The notes: generated by a model not told the origin, from the letters alone. DNA of 64,000 bases from CAVSUR01 sp963846005 (GCA_963846005.1 CAWJUH010000006.1:62001-126000), one strand, 5' to 3'. Counted from the stretch's first letter, positions 1 through 7,936 are shown. Numbers and translations are program-made.

Positions 1-198
1 GTAGGCGGTGACGATGTCGTGCCCGAGCAGGCTGGTGACGGTCGAGGTAGCCAGCTCGTCTTGCGCGATCGCGTTGGCCCGCTGGGTCGAGCTCCTGGCG
101 CCGAGCGCTCCGATGACCGCGATCACGCTGATGACGAGGATCAGCGTGGTGCTGAGCACGACCAGCGAGCTGATCGCGGTCCTGGCGATCGCTTTCAC
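1..198 (-). CDS. Membrane-anchored sensor-type protein, N-terminal part (runs off the window)
   Basis: Only the first 66 codons are present; the gene continues beyond base 1. The start is read as GTG at 198; an in-frame TTG at 231 would add 11 mostly basic residues. Residues 9-33 form one strongly hydrophobic signal-anchor helix. It is followed by a polar, helical stretch (ARSSTQRANAIAQDELATST), as seen in the extracytoplasmic helical bundles of chemoreceptor-like, GGDEF or histidine-kinase sensors. No enzymatic domain lies inside the window, so the output activity is unknown. Confidence 0.6.
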   Translation of the reverse strand, partial: MKAIARTAISSLVVLSTTLILVISVIAVIGALGARSSTQRANAIAQDELATSTVTSLLGHDIVTAY

Positions 199-417
199 GA
201 TAACCGGTTTACCCCGGCTGCGCGTTCGCAATGCCTTATGACATGCAAATCAGAAAGCACTGCCGCCAGGTGATCCCGGCGCGCAAATGACTCGTTCCGC
301 TGGGCCTTCGCCGACTCGAGCGCAGCTCAGGCACCTTGTCACCGCGGCCTGCCGCATTTTCAATAAATATAGGTTTCTGCGGCCGCTATTGACTGCCGGC
401 CGGTGCGGTAAATCCGG

Positions 418-1188
418 TCAGGGTGGCGGGACCGGTGCTTCGGAATTGTCTTGTTCCCGGGCTATTGCGGTGAATGCCGCCAGCGCCTCGGTGTCGGAGT
501 ACTGCCGCAGCACGTACTCGCGAGCCCAGTCTGCCCCGCCCGGATAGCGGCTAGCGCCGATCACATCCGCCGCGCCCGCGGCGTCGTAACGGGTCCGGCA
601 CAAGGTGACCGCCGGGCCGAGCAGCGCCCAGCTCGCGCCCGGGTGCCCGTAGGGCATGCCCACGCTGCCGGCGTTGATGACCCGCCGGCCCGCGGCCAGC
701 CGGTCGAAGGGCATGTGCGTGTGGCCGCAGATGACGGTGCCCTCCCCGACGCCGGCCAGCACTGCCTCCCAGCGCGACGGCGGGCTGTCCGCCAGCAGCA
801 TCTCGTCGTCGCAGCGCGGGGTAGCGTGGCAGAACAAGGTCGGGCCGAGCCCGTCGATGTCCAGGGTCACGGTCAGCGGCAGCCCGGCCAGCCGGTCCCG
901 GTGCGCACGGGTGATCAGCGCGGCGCTGGCCCGGGCCGCGTCGCCGTTCGGCCCGGGCACCGGCTCGCCGTCGAATGCGGTGACCATCTCGCGCTCGCAG
1001 TTGCCGCCGACCCACACCGCCCGCCCGCCGAGCCCGGCCAGCACGTCCAGGACCTCGGCGGGCATCGGCCCGAGCGCCACGTCACCGAGCAGCACCACCG
1101 CGTCCGCCGCGGCCACCTCGGCCTCGGCGAGCACCGCGGCCAGCGCGGGCAGGTTGCCGTGAATGTCGGCCAGGACTGCCGCGCGCAC
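418..1188 (-). CDS. Metallophosphoesterase family protein
   Basis: A 256-residue cytoplasmic calcineurin-like phosphoesterase. The metal-binding motifs appear in order: DIHGN near residue 8, GDV near 35, GGNCE near 62 (GNCE where many relatives have GNHE) and CGHTHMPF near 155, followed by NAGSVG. These are the hallmarks of the YfcE/MJ0936-type two-metal phosphodiesterases. The substrate cannot be deduced. It starts with GTG at 1188, 18 bases after the stop of the membrane-protein gene upstream, so the two are probably one operon. The C-terminal tail of about 10 residues is acidic and Pro-rich. Confidence 0.9.
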   Translation of the reverse strand: MRAAVLADIHGNLPALAAVLAEAEVAAADAVVLLGDVALGPMPAEVLDVLAGLGGRAVWVGGNCEREMVTAFDGEPVPGPNGDAARASAALITRAHRDRLAGLPLTVTLDIDGLGPTLFCHATPRCDDEMLLADSPPSRWEAVLAGVGEGTVICGHTHMPFDRLAAGRRVINAGSVGMPYGHPGASWALLGPAVTLCRTRYDAAGAADVIGASRYPGGADWAREYVLRQYSDTEALAAFTAIAREQDNSEAPVPPP

Positions 1189-1206
1189 CAGGCCGCCCTG
1201 CGCTGG

Positions 1207-2373
1207 CTACTGCCCGGCCCGGGCGGCCGGGGAACTGCTGCGCGGCCCCTGGGCCGGCGCGGAGACGCTCGGGCTGACCGAGCCGGCCGGGGTCGGGCTG
1301 GCGGAGTGGCTGGCCCCTGGCGCCGGGGTAGTGGCCGACGGGGCCGGCGTCCCGGCCGGCGAGTGCGACGCCCGGTGGCCGGTCGCCGGCCCGGGCCTGG
1401 CGCTGTGACGCGACGAGCCGGGGCTCACCGCGTGCCCGAGCGTGGTGCCCGTTGCCTTGCGGTGGTAGACCACCGCCTCCAGCGGCTTGCCGACGGCCAG
1501 CTCGAACACCGTGATGCCGGTCATCGTGACCGCGAACACCGCCAGCGAGGCCAGGGCGATCACCACCCAGCGCGGCCGGGAGCCCGGCCGGCCTGAATGG
1601 TGCCCGCTGCGCCCGCCGGGACCGCGCCCGTCGCCGTGGCCCGCGGTGCCGGGGATGAGGTCACCGGCGCCGGTGCCGTAGCCCGGATGGCCGGTGCCGA
1701 ACGCCGCCGTGGCCTGCGGGTCATCCGGCCCGTACCCGCCGCCCGGCGCATAGCCGGCGGCGCCGTGCCCCGGGGCGGCGTAAGGAGCCGTGCCGTTGCC
1801 GTTCCGGTAGGCGGCCGGGCCGGCGCCGGAGCTCCAGGGGGCGGTCTCGCCGTCCCGGAAGGCTGCGGTGCGCCGGTCATGAGTGCTGTCGCCCCCGCCG
1901 GCGCCCTGGCGGTAGCCGCCAGGGTCGTCGGTCACGGCCGGGAACATCTGCGTGGGGCTGTCGTGCAGCCCGCTCGCCTGCTGCGGAACATCCGCCCGTG
2001 CCGCACCGCGGCTCGCCGCCTGGGCTCGCGCCCAGGCAGCGGCTGGGCCGGCCTGCCCGCCCGGCTCCTGCTCGCGCAGTGCCCGGGCCGCCTCAGTCTC
2101 CTGGCGGTGCCGGTTCAGCGCGGTCGCCAGCGAGCTGTCCATGGTCTTCGGGGCGAGCTCGGCGGCCTTCGCTTGCAGCCGTTCCTTGCCGGCGCCGAGA
2201 TAGAACCGGTAAATGGCGGAACCGGCCGTGCCGGCCACGCTCATCATCGCCGTGCCGATGATGGTCCCGGCCACGCCGAGATAGGAAGCTGCTATGGCAC
2301 CGGTCACGGCGGCGAGGACGCTGGCCATGACCTGGAGGGCGCTGACGTCGAACCGCCGGCCGCCGCTGCTCAT
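1207..2373 (-). CDS. Pro/Gly-rich actinobacterial membrane protein of unknown function
   Basis: A protein of 388 residues. The N-terminal 60 residues contain two Gly/Ala-rich membrane helices (ASVLAAVTGAIAASYLGVAG and the next segment), then a basic amphipathic region. About 170 residues of Gly/Pro/Ala/Tyr-rich disordered sequence follow, then a second hydrophobic helix near residues 270-292 and an outside Ser/Thr/Pro-rich tail. Proteins with this N-terminus are widespread in Streptomyces and relatives, without a known function. ATG at 2373 is preferred over the adjacent TTG at 2376 because AAGGAG sits 5 bases before the ATG. It is the first gene of a likely two-gene operon with the metallophosphoesterase. 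Confidence 0.8.
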   Translation of the reverse strand: MSSGGRRFDVSALQVMASVLAAVTGAIAASYLGVAGTIIGTAMMSVAGTAGSAIYRFYLGAGKERLQAKAAELAPKTMDSSLATALNRHRQETEAARALREQEPGGQAGPAAAWARAQAASRGAARADVPQQASGLHDSPTQMFPAVTDDPGGYRQGAGGGDSTHDRRTAAFRDGETAPWSSGAGPAAYRNGNGTAPYAAPGHGAAGYAPGGGYGPDDPQATAAFGTGHPGYGTGAGDLIPGTAGHGDGRGPGGRSGHHSGRPGSRPRWVVIALASLAVFAVTMTGITVFELAVGKPLEAVVYHRKATGTTLGHAVSPGSSRHSARPGPATGHRASHSPAGTPAPSATTPAPGASHSASPTPAGSVSPSVSAPAQGPRSSSPAARAGQ

Positions 2374-2562
2374 CAATGCTCCTTGTCTTGTTCCGTGTTC
2401 GCGGCCGCCCGGGCTGGCGCCCGGCGGCCATCGCAGTGGCAGCTTCCGAGCCTATGCGCGGCGGCGGGCTGGCTGGTCCGTTCCGGCCGGCTTTTTACCT
2501 GCCGTCCGCGGCCCGTTGCCTGCCGTCCGCAGCCCGGTGACCTGGATGATCACCCGGCCCGG

Positions 2563-2873
2563 TCAGCCGGCCGAGGTGGCCGTGGCCGCCGGGGACCGGC
2601 CGGGCGCCAGCCCGGCCAGCCTGCACTGCGGCCGGGTCAGCCCGCCGGCGGCCGTGCCCGCGGCGAATGCCTGATGACAGGTCCGCCGGGCCTGCCCGCC
2701 GCATTCGTGCAGCAGGCTGCCGCCCATGCTGCTCGGCAGGTTGACCGTGATGCAGCCGTCCCGGGACTGGTCGTAGCTGCCGGGCCGCAGCGCCGCCCAG
2801 CGCCGGCCCCGCCGATCGAGGCCACGATGAGCCCGGCCGCGATCGCCACGACGCGCTTGTCGCGGCGGGTCAT
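2563..2873 (-). pseudogene. Small secreted or membrane protein gene broken by a single-base shift
   Basis: From ATG at 2873 the first 24 codons read as a basic N-terminus plus one hydrophobic helix (MTRRDKRVVAIAAGLIVASI), all with G/C third positions. After about base 2799 that frame turns to nonsense. The frame that restores normal codon use reads WAALRPGSYDQSRDGC and continues with two further Cys residues to a TGA at 2563. The whole span is 311 bases, one short of a multiple of three, so one lost base in the GGGCGG run explains it. Unbroken, it would be about 103 residues: a short signal anchor and a Cys-containing outside domain. Function is not recognised. Confidence 0.6.
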
Positions 2874-2955
2874 CGGCCGCCCGCGCGGCTGAGCTGAGAA
2901 CGGCATGACAGCGCGATAGTAGGCGAGCAGTGTTTCGGCCGCGTTAAGGCCGCCC

Positions 2956-2982
2956 TGTCCTCCTGGCACATCCTTGATCGTC
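2956..2982 (+). promoter_or_regulatory. Candidate ECF42-type promoter for the first DGPF/sigma module
   Basis: TGTCCT at 2956 is separated by 17 bases from CGTC at 2979, 47 bases before the ATG of the DGPF gene. As I recall it, the reported ECF42 promoter has TGTCGA at -35 and CG(A/T)C at -10. The same layout with the same 17-base spacer occurs before the second module (45444-45470). The -10 lies in a small palindrome, CGTCTAGTAGACG (2979-2991). The match is suggestive only. Confidence 0.4.
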
Positions 2983-3028
2983 TAGTAGACGTGAGATAGC
3001 CGCGGAGTAGAGGAAGGAAGTTCTGTCG

Positions 3029-3388
3029 ATGGCACTGTATGTGGCCTTGTGTTATTACGACCGGGACCGGTACTGGGATGAGCCTCCCGAGACCGAGTTC
3101 TCTCCCGAGTACACGGAGTTCGCTCGGCGGGCTACCGAAGCGGGGGTGATGCGCGGCGGTGAGGCGCTTCACCCGGTGACGATGTCGACCACCATCACCG
3201 TTTCGGGCGGCAGGGGCGGCGACGTGATGTTGACAGACGGTCCGTACGCGGAGGCAAAAGAGGTCCTGGCCGGCTACTTCGTGCTGGAAACGGCCGATCT
3301 TGACGAGGCGATCGGCTGGGCAGTCCAGATCCCGGCCGCTTGGAGGGGCAAGATCGAACTCCGCCCGATCGCGCCACACCACGCCTAG
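3029..3388 (+). CDS. YCII-related (DGPF family) protein, partner of an ECF42 sigma factor
   Basis: A 119-residue ferredoxin-fold protein. It carries the family signature as LTDGPYAEAKEVLAGYFVLE near residues 73-92 and ends with an RPIAPHHA tail. DGPF/YCII proteins are encoded next to ECF42 sigma factors throughout actinobacteria; their biochemical role is not settled. A clear AGGAAGG ribosome site lies in front of ATG 3029. The next gene, the sigma factor, starts 10 bases after the stop, without its own ribosome site, so the two are probably translationally coupled. A second, diverged copy of the pair lies at 45.5-47.1 kb. Confidence 0.9.
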   Translation: MALYVALCYYDRDRYWDEPPETEFSPEYTEFARRATEAGVMRGGEALHPVTMSTTITVSGGRGGDVMLTDGPYAEAKEVLAGYFVLETADLDEAIGWAVQIPAAWRGKIELRPIAPHHA

Positions 3389-3398
3389 GCGCCCCCCC

Positions 3399-4661
3399 AT
3401 GGACGCCAGCGCCGCCCTGGTCAAGGTGCTCAGGGAGGAAGGCCCGAGAGTACTCGCCACCCTGGTCCGCTACCTCGGCGACTTGCCGGTGGCCGAGGAC
3501 GCCCTCTCCGAGGCCACAATCGCCGCTCTGGAAGCTTGGCCCGCTTCGGGAATCCCGGACAACCCCCGGGCGTGGCTGACCGTGGTGGCACGGCGCAAGG
3601 CGCTCGATCTGCTGAGACGCGAGTCGGCCAGAGCGGGCAAGGAGACCGCGGCGTACCGATGGGGAACGGAGCGTGCGAAAGACGAGATAGCGGAGGTGAT
3701 CGACGCGATGGAGACCGAGAGCCAGTTGCGAGACGACATGCTGCGCCTCGTCTTCACCTGTTGCCACCCCGCTCTCAGCCGAGAGGCCCAGGTGGCCCTG
3801 GCCTTGCGCACGCTGGCCCGCCTCGAAGTCGATGCCATTGCCCGAGCCTTCTTGGTGCCCGAGGCCACCATGGCCAAGCGCCTGGTGCGGGCCAGGTCCA
3901 AGATCGCCACCGCGCGCATCCCTTATGTCATTCCCTCCGACGCGGAGCTCCCCGATCGTCTGGCCGCGGTGCTGGCCGTGGTGTACCTGATCGCCACCGA
4001 GGCCCACGCCCCAACCGGCGGGGACTCGATGACCCGGGTGGATCTGGAGGCCGAAGCCGTTCGCCTGGCCCGGTTGCTGGGGGAATTGATGCCCGACGAG
4101 CCCGAGGTGCTGTCTTTGCTGGCTCTGTTGTTGTTCACCTCAGCTCGCACTCCGGCGCGAAGCGACGCCGCGGGCCACGTCGTGACCCTCGCCCATCAGG
4201 ACCGCGATCGATGGAACCGAGAAGCCATCGCGGAAGGATCTCGGTGGTTGCAAAGAGCTGTCAGCTGGTCGGGCGGTAAGGCGGGGCCTTACCAGCTTCA
4301 GGCTCACCTGGCTGCGGCTCACTCCACCGCTACGAGCTGGGCCGAGACGGACTGGGATCGGATCATCGAGCTCTACGACCTGCTCGGGTCGGTCGCAGCC
4401 AACCCAGTGGTGGCGCTCAACCGGGCCGTTGCGATCACGGAGCGCGACGGGCCTCACAACGGGCTCGCTGCGCTAGGGGCCATCGTCGGCATGGAGCGGT
4501 CCCATCTCTGGCACGCCGCACTGGCCGACAACCTGCGACGGCTTGGCCGGACGGCAGAGGCCGCCGAGGAGCTGGAAACCGCCGCCGCGTTGGCGCCCAC
4601 CGAGGGAGAACGGCGGCTGCTTATGTCCCGTCTCCTCGACGTGAGGTCCGGGCCCGCCTGA
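3399..4661 (+). CDS. ECF sigma factor, ECF42 group, with long C-terminal TPR-like extension
   Basis: A protein of 420 residues, about twice a simple ECF factor. Region 2 is near residues 10-75 (VAEDALSEATIAALEAWP) and region 4 near 120-175 (IARAFLVPEATMAKRLVRAR). Between them is the FTCCHPALS segment typical of the DUF6596/ECF42 class. The remaining 240 residues are helical repeats, as in known ECF42 factors, which lack a classical anti-sigma factor and are thought to be controlled through this extension. ATG 3399 is chosen because the open frame upstream lies inside the DGPF gene. It is followed 100 bases later by a PPOX gene, a plausible target. Confidence 0.9.
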   Translation: MDASAALVKVLREEGPRVLATLVRYLGDLPVAEDALSEATIAALEAWPASGIPDNPRAWLTVVARRKALDLLRRESARAGKETAAYRWGTERAKDEIAEVIDAMETESQLRDDMLRLVFTCCHPALSREAQVALALRTLARLEVDAIARAFLVPEATMAKRLVRARSKIATARIPYVIPSDAELPDRLAAVLAVVYLIATEAHAPTGGDSMTRVDLEAEAVRLARLLGELMPDEPEVLSLLALLLFTSARTPARSDAAGHVVTLAHQDRDRWNREAIAEGSRWLQRAVSWSGGKAGPYQLQAHLAAAHSTATSWAETDWDRIIELYDLLGSVAANPVVALNRAVAITERDGPHNGLAALGAIVGMERSHLWHAALADNLRRLGRTAEAAEELETAAALAPTEGERRLLMSRLLDVRSGPA

Positions 4662-4727
4662 CAATTCCAGGGCTGCAGGTGTCCTCTGCTGGTTTCGCCG
4701 TTCGTCCCTGCACCGAACCCAGATCCC

Positions 4728-4742
4728 GATCTCGGAGAGATC
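4728..4742. promoter_or_regulatory. Perfect palindrome in front of the PPOX gene
   Basis: GATCTC-GGA-GAGATC lies 22 bases before the start codon of the PPOX gene. It could be an operator or part of the 5' leader; no dedicated regulator gene is adjacent. Confidence 0.3.
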
Positions 4743-4764
4743 ACATTACTGAAAGGAGAAGGAC

Positions 4765-5181
4765 ATGACTGGCAGCAACCCCGGACAGACGATCTCGCAG
4801 GAGAAGTACGTGTCCGTGGCCACCTTCCGCAAGACGGGCCTGGCGGTCGCGACGGCGACCTGGATCGTCCCGCTCTACGGCGGCCAGGTCGGTGTCTTGA
4901 CCTCCTCGGCCTCCGGCAAGGCCAAGCGGCTACGGAACAACCCGAGCGTGACACTGCAGCCGAGCGACGTCCGAGGCCGGGTCAAAGCCGGCACCACGCC
5001 GGTGACCGGCACCGTTGAGCTGGTGACCTCCGGTCCGGACTTCGAGACGATCATCTCCAGAGTGAAGGCCAAGTACGGCCTGATGGTGCCAATCAGCCGG
5101 CTGATGGACCGTTTGCGACACCTGGGCAAAGGCCCCTTTCCCTATGCGGACACCGGCGTGGTGATCACGCTCCAGGGCTGA
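4765..5181 (+). CDS. PPOX-class (pyridoxamine 5'-phosphate oxidase-like) F420/FMN-binding protein
   Basis: A 138-residue split beta-barrel protein. ATATWIVPLYGGQVGVLTSS followed by a K-A-K-R-LRNNPSVTLQPSDVRG stretch is the flavin/F420-binding core of the actinobacterial PPOX F420-dependent reductase family. These act on diverse quinone- or enone-type substrates, so the substrate is unknown. The ribosome site is very strong (GAAAGGAGAAGG). It follows the ECF42 pair in the same direction and may be part of its regulon. Codon use is slightly less GC-extreme than in neighbouring genes, as in the sigma gene. Confidence 0.85.
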   Translation: MTGSNPGQTISQEKYVSVATFRKTGLAVATATWIVPLYGGQVGVLTSSASGKAKRLRNNPSVTLQPSDVRGRVKAGTTPVTGTVELVTSGPDFETIISRVKAKYGLMVPISRLMDRLRHLGKGPFPYADTGVVITLQG

Positions 5182-5487
5182 TTCCCGCGGCGACCGTCGC
5201 GGGCATCAACGGTCGGCATCGTGCACGGCCCGCGGGTCAGGGAGTCGCGCACGGGTTGCCCAGCCCGTCCGCGGTCGCCCCCAGCGCCGCCAGGATCTTC
5301 TCGATCGCCACGTCCCGGGATGCAGGACGATGTCATCGGCGGGCGGGCGTCTTTCGTGGCAGACCACGGTGAGCGTGAGAACCTCCATCGTTCCGCCTGG
5401 GCCCTGCCCGCCACCCGCGGACCCGCCGCACGCCCTGCCTGTTGTTACGACATCGCAGTTCAGAGACTCACTTCACGACTTTGTACC
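5182..5487. other. Intergenic stretch without a convincing gene; one possible 24-codon peptide on the minus strand
   Basis: No frame keeps coding character over its length. On the minus strand, GTG 5311 to TGA 5237 would encode a 24-residue peptide beginning VAIEKILAALGATADGLG and ending NPCATP, with good codon bias but no visible ribosome site. In another frame upstream, ATG 5388 reads MEVLTLTVVCHERRPPADDI. Together these may be the two halves of one decayed small gene. I do not recognise the product. Confidence 0.3.
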
Positions 5488-5515
5488 CTGCACCGAAACG
5501 ATTGTTTCAGTGCAG
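5488..5515. promoter_or_regulatory. Operator-like palindrome before the GNAT gene
   Basis: Arms CTGCACCGAAAC and GTTTCAGTGCAG (11 of 12 pairs) flank GATT. The palindrome touches the AGGAGG ribosome site at 5514-5519. A bound repressor would block both transcription start and translation. The size and spacing suit a TetR- or MarR-type dimer. Confidence 0.55.
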
Positions 5516-5528
5516 GAGGTGGCCGGTC

Positions 5529-5549
5529 ATGGCGGTGAACCGGGCATGA
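5529..5549 (+). other. Six-codon leader ORF overlapping the GNAT start
   Basis: ATG at 5529 lies 9 bases after AGGAGG and encodes MAVNRA. Its stop TGA shares ATGA with the GNAT start at 5546. The only good ribosome site therefore belongs to this leader, and the GNAT start is reached by re-initiation. It could instead be a relic of an upstream gene. Confidence 0.4.
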
Positions 5550-6028
5550 CGGTGACGCTGCGCCCGCTCGGCGAGCCGGGCGACCTCGGCTGGGTGATCA
5601 TGGCCAACGGCGAGCAGTACGCCCGCGAGTTCGGCTGGGACGCCAGCTTCGAGGCGCTGGTCGCGCGGATCGTGGCCGGCTACGCGGCCGACCGTGACCC
5701 GGACCGGGAGGCGGCCTGGATCGCCGAGGCCGGCGGCCAGCGGGCGGGCTGCGTGTTCTGCGTGCGCGCCGACGACGAGACCGCCCAGCTGCGCGTGCTC
5801 CTGGTCACCCCGGCGGCGCGCGGCCAGGGCGCAGGGGCGCGGCTGGTCGCCGAGTGCGTCGGCTTCGCCCGCCGGGCCGGCTACCGGCGGATGACCCTGT
5901 GGACCAATGACCCCCTGGTGGCCGCGGGCCGCATCTACCGTGCGGCCGGCTTCACCCTGACCCGGCAGGAGCCCAGCCACAGCTTCGGCCACGAGATGAC
6001 CAGCCAGACCTACGAGCTGGCGCTATAA
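5546..6028 (+). CDS. GNAT family N-acetyltransferase
   Basis: A protein of 160 residues. LLVTPAARGQGAGARLVAEC is the acetyl-CoA pyrophosphate loop (Q/R-x-x-G-x-G/A), and GYRRMTLWTNDPLVAAGRIY with AAGFTL is motif B. The N-terminus (LGEPGDLGWVIMANGEQYAR) closely resembles the acetyltransferase half of the MarR-GNAT fusion proteins of actinobacteria, but here it stands alone with no MarR domain upstream. The acceptor substrate is unknown. The palindrome at 5488-5515 and the overlapping leader ORF suggest tight control of a low-abundance enzyme. Confidence 0.85.
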   Translation: MTVTLRPLGEPGDLGWVIMANGEQYAREFGWDASFEALVARIVAGYAADRDPDREAAWIAEAGGQRAGCVFCVRADDETAQLRVLLVTPAARGQGAGARLVAECVGFARRAGYRRMTLWTNDPLVAAGRIYRAAGFTLTRQEPSHSFGHEMTSQTYELAL

Positions 6029-6063
6029 CCGGCCAGACGGCCACGACCAGCCCGCCCTGCGGG

Positions 6064-6081
6064 CCGGCCCGGGCGGGCCGG
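6064..6081. terminator. GC-rich hairpin between convergent GNAT and encapsulin genes
   Basis: CCGGCCCG and CGGGCCGG flank two bases between the two stop codons. It has no T-run. It may act as a bidirectional terminator or simply reflect base composition. Confidence 0.35.
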
Positions 6082-6085
6082 GGCG

Positions 6086-6886
6086 CTACGCGCCGGACAG
6101 CGTGACCGCGGCCTCGTCGGTGTAGGTCAGGAAGGTCAGGCTCTCCTGCAGGTACAGCCGGACCTCGGTGTCGGTGTGCGAGAGATAACCGATCGAGACG
6201 TCCTGGCCGAGGCGCAGGTCGAAGTCGCCGCCGCGGGCGGACAGCACCACCGCGCCGGCGATGGCCGGCGCCCAGACGATCTCGCCGCTGAACATCCGCC
6301 GGATGTGCTCGATTACCGGGTAGCCGTTGTGGCTGGTCTCGGTGACCGCGGTATAGGCCGCGGCACTGAGCGCCACCGCGTACGGGCCGTTCACGCCCGC
6401 GGTGCGCAGCGCGCTGAGCGCCTGCGCGATCGCCTCGGGGTAGCCGCGCGCGTCCTGCGGCAGGTCCCGGACCGGGTTGGAGGAAGCCGGCCGGATGCCG
6501 CGGATCCCGGCCGCGGGATAGCCGTCGAAGACCGCCCGGTCCTCGGCGAAGGCCAGCAGCCGGGCCGCGTCCTTGACCGGCTGCCAGTCGGAGTCCTGCG
6601 CGCCCCGGGCCACGTCGTCGACCTCGGCGCGGTCCAGGGTGAACGGCACCCGCAGCCGCACCAGCGGCACCGCCTCGCGCCGCTGAGCCGTGATGCCGTC
6701 GCCGGGGGGCTCAATGACCGCCAGGCGGCCGGTGTTCACCGCGGCCAGCTTCTCCCCGCCGGGTTCCTGCACGTCCACCAGCCGGCGCCCGGCCAGGTTT
6801 CGCTTGAAGGTCCGCGCGGCCTCCTCGGCGATCTGCGCCCACGCCTCGTCGGAGACGGGGGCCAGCTCGCGATGCAGGTTGTCCAT
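6086..6886 (-). CDS. Encapsulin nanocompartment shell protein, family 1
   Basis: A 266-residue HK97-fold shell protein, the usual length for family 1 (linocin M18-like). Recognisable blocks are MDNLHRELAPVSDEAWAQI at the N-terminus, FKRNLAGRRLVDV, the SSNPVRDLPQD region, and the end SIGYLSHTDTEVRLYLQESL. Shells of this family self-assemble and enclose cargo enzymes (DyP peroxidase, ferritin-like proteins) through short C-terminal peptides. The start ATG 6886 has AGGGAG 10 bases upstream. Unusually, no cargo gene is adjacent: a GNAT converges on one side and an NRDE gene diverges on the other. The DyP gene of this window lies 41 kb away and lacks a recognisable loading peptide. Confidence 0.95.
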   Translation of the reverse strand: MDNLHRELAPVSDEAWAQIAEEAARTFKRNLAGRRLVDVQEPGGEKLAAVNTGRLAVIEPPGDGITAQRREAVPLVRLRVPFTLDRAEVDDVARGAQDSDWQPVKDAARLLAFAEDRAVFDGYPAAGIRGIRPASSNPVRDLPQDARGYPEAIAQALSALRTAGVNGPYAVALSAAAYTAVTETSHNGYPVIEHIRRMFSGEIVWAPAIAGAVVLSARGGDFDLRLGQDVSIGYLSHTDTEVRLYLQESLTFLTYTDEAAVTLSGA

Positions 6887-7039
6887 GGTGATGCAGCTCC
6901 CTTGTGCGACGTCCGTGCCGGGCCGGCGGCCGGCCGGCCACCATTGTCCTCGCCCGGGCGGCGCAGCTCGCAGCGGCCGCGCCCCAAGTGCTACCCCGGC
7001 GCCGGGCCCGGCACCCGCCCGCCCGGGTAACGTCAAGCC

Positions 7040-7936
7040 GTGTGCCTGCTCATCGCGCTCTGGCAGGTAGTCGAGGGCGCGCCGCTGATCGTCGCCGCGA
7101 ACCGGGACGAGCGCTACGACCGCCCGGCTACGCCGATGACCGTGCTGCGCGAAGCCGGCCCGCGGATCCTCGGCGGCCAGGACCTGGCGGCGGGCGGGAC
7201 CTGGCTGGCGGTGAGCGAAGCCGGGCTGGTCGCCGGGCTGACCAACCGGCCCGCGCCGCAGGGCCGCGATCCGGCCCGGCGGTCCCGGGGCGAGCTGCCG
7301 ATCGCGCTGGCCCGCCGCGAGTCCGCCGCCGCGGCCGCAGGCTGGGCCGCCGCCGCGGTGCGCCCGGAGGACTACAACCCCTGCTGGATGCTGGCGGGCG
7401 ACCGGGAGTCGCTGCACTACCTGGACCTGACGGCCGGGTCCCGGCCCGCGGTGCGGGCGCTGCCGCCCGGCATCCACGTGCTGGAGAACGAGCCGCTCGG
7501 CGCCCCGTCGGCGAAGGCCGCCCAGGTGGCCGGGCGCACCGCGCAGGCGGTCGCCGCCTGGCAGGCCGCGGGCTCCGGCCCGGCTGGCCCGCCGGGCGGC
7601 CCGGGGCCGGCGGATGGTCCCGGCGGGCTGGCCGGCCCGCTGGCGGCGATCTTGCGCGATCACGCGCCGCCCGCGGGCGCGGGCGACGCCGCCCGGCCGG
7701 CCTTCACCTGGGCGGCCTGCGTGCACTCGCCGCTGTACGGGACGCGGTCAGCGATGATCGTCACCGTGCCGCAGTACGGGCGGCCGCGGATCCTGGTGGC
7801 CGGCGGGCCGCCCTGCCAGGCGCCGCTGCTGCCCGCCACCGCCGGCTGGGACCCGCCAGCCGGCCAGACCGCGACCGCCGGATCCGGGTCCGGATCCGGG
7901 ACCGCCGAGCTGACCGGGAGCCGGGAATGGGATTGA
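7040..7936 (+). CDS. NRDE (TANGO2-like) family protein
   Basis: A protein of 298 residues. It begins Met-Cys-Leu-Leu and carries AANRDERYDRP near residue 20, the signature that names the NRDE family, then GGQDLAAGGTWLAVSEAGLV and the TNRP motif. The second-residue Cys recalls Ntn-hydrolase folds. Human TANGO2 belongs here and has been linked to heme or lipid handling, but the bacterial function is open. Residues 170-215 are a Gly/Pro/Ala-rich insert. The start is GTG 7040. The end overlaps the NAD kinase-like gene by 10 bases, so they are co-translated. Confidence 0.85.
   Translation: MCLLIALWQVVEGAPLIVAANRDERYDRPATPMTVLREAGPRILGGQDLAAGGTWLAVSEAGLVAGLTNRPAPQGRDPARRSRGELPIALARRESAAAAAGWAAAAVRPEDYNPCWMLAGDRESLHYLDLTAGSRPAVRALPPGIHVLENEPLGAPSAKAAQVAGRTAQAVAAWQAAGSGPAGPPGGPGPADGPGGLAGPLAAILRDHAPPAGAGDAARPAFTWAACVHSPLYGTRSAMIVTVPQYGRPRILVAGGPPCQAPLLPATAGWDPPAGQTATAGSGSGSGTAELTGSREWD

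Noticed and set aside
451..1596. A 381-codon plus-strand frame
   Set aside because: Covers two genes of the opposite strand with clear motifs; its composition (Arg/Gly/Ala-rich) is typical antisense.
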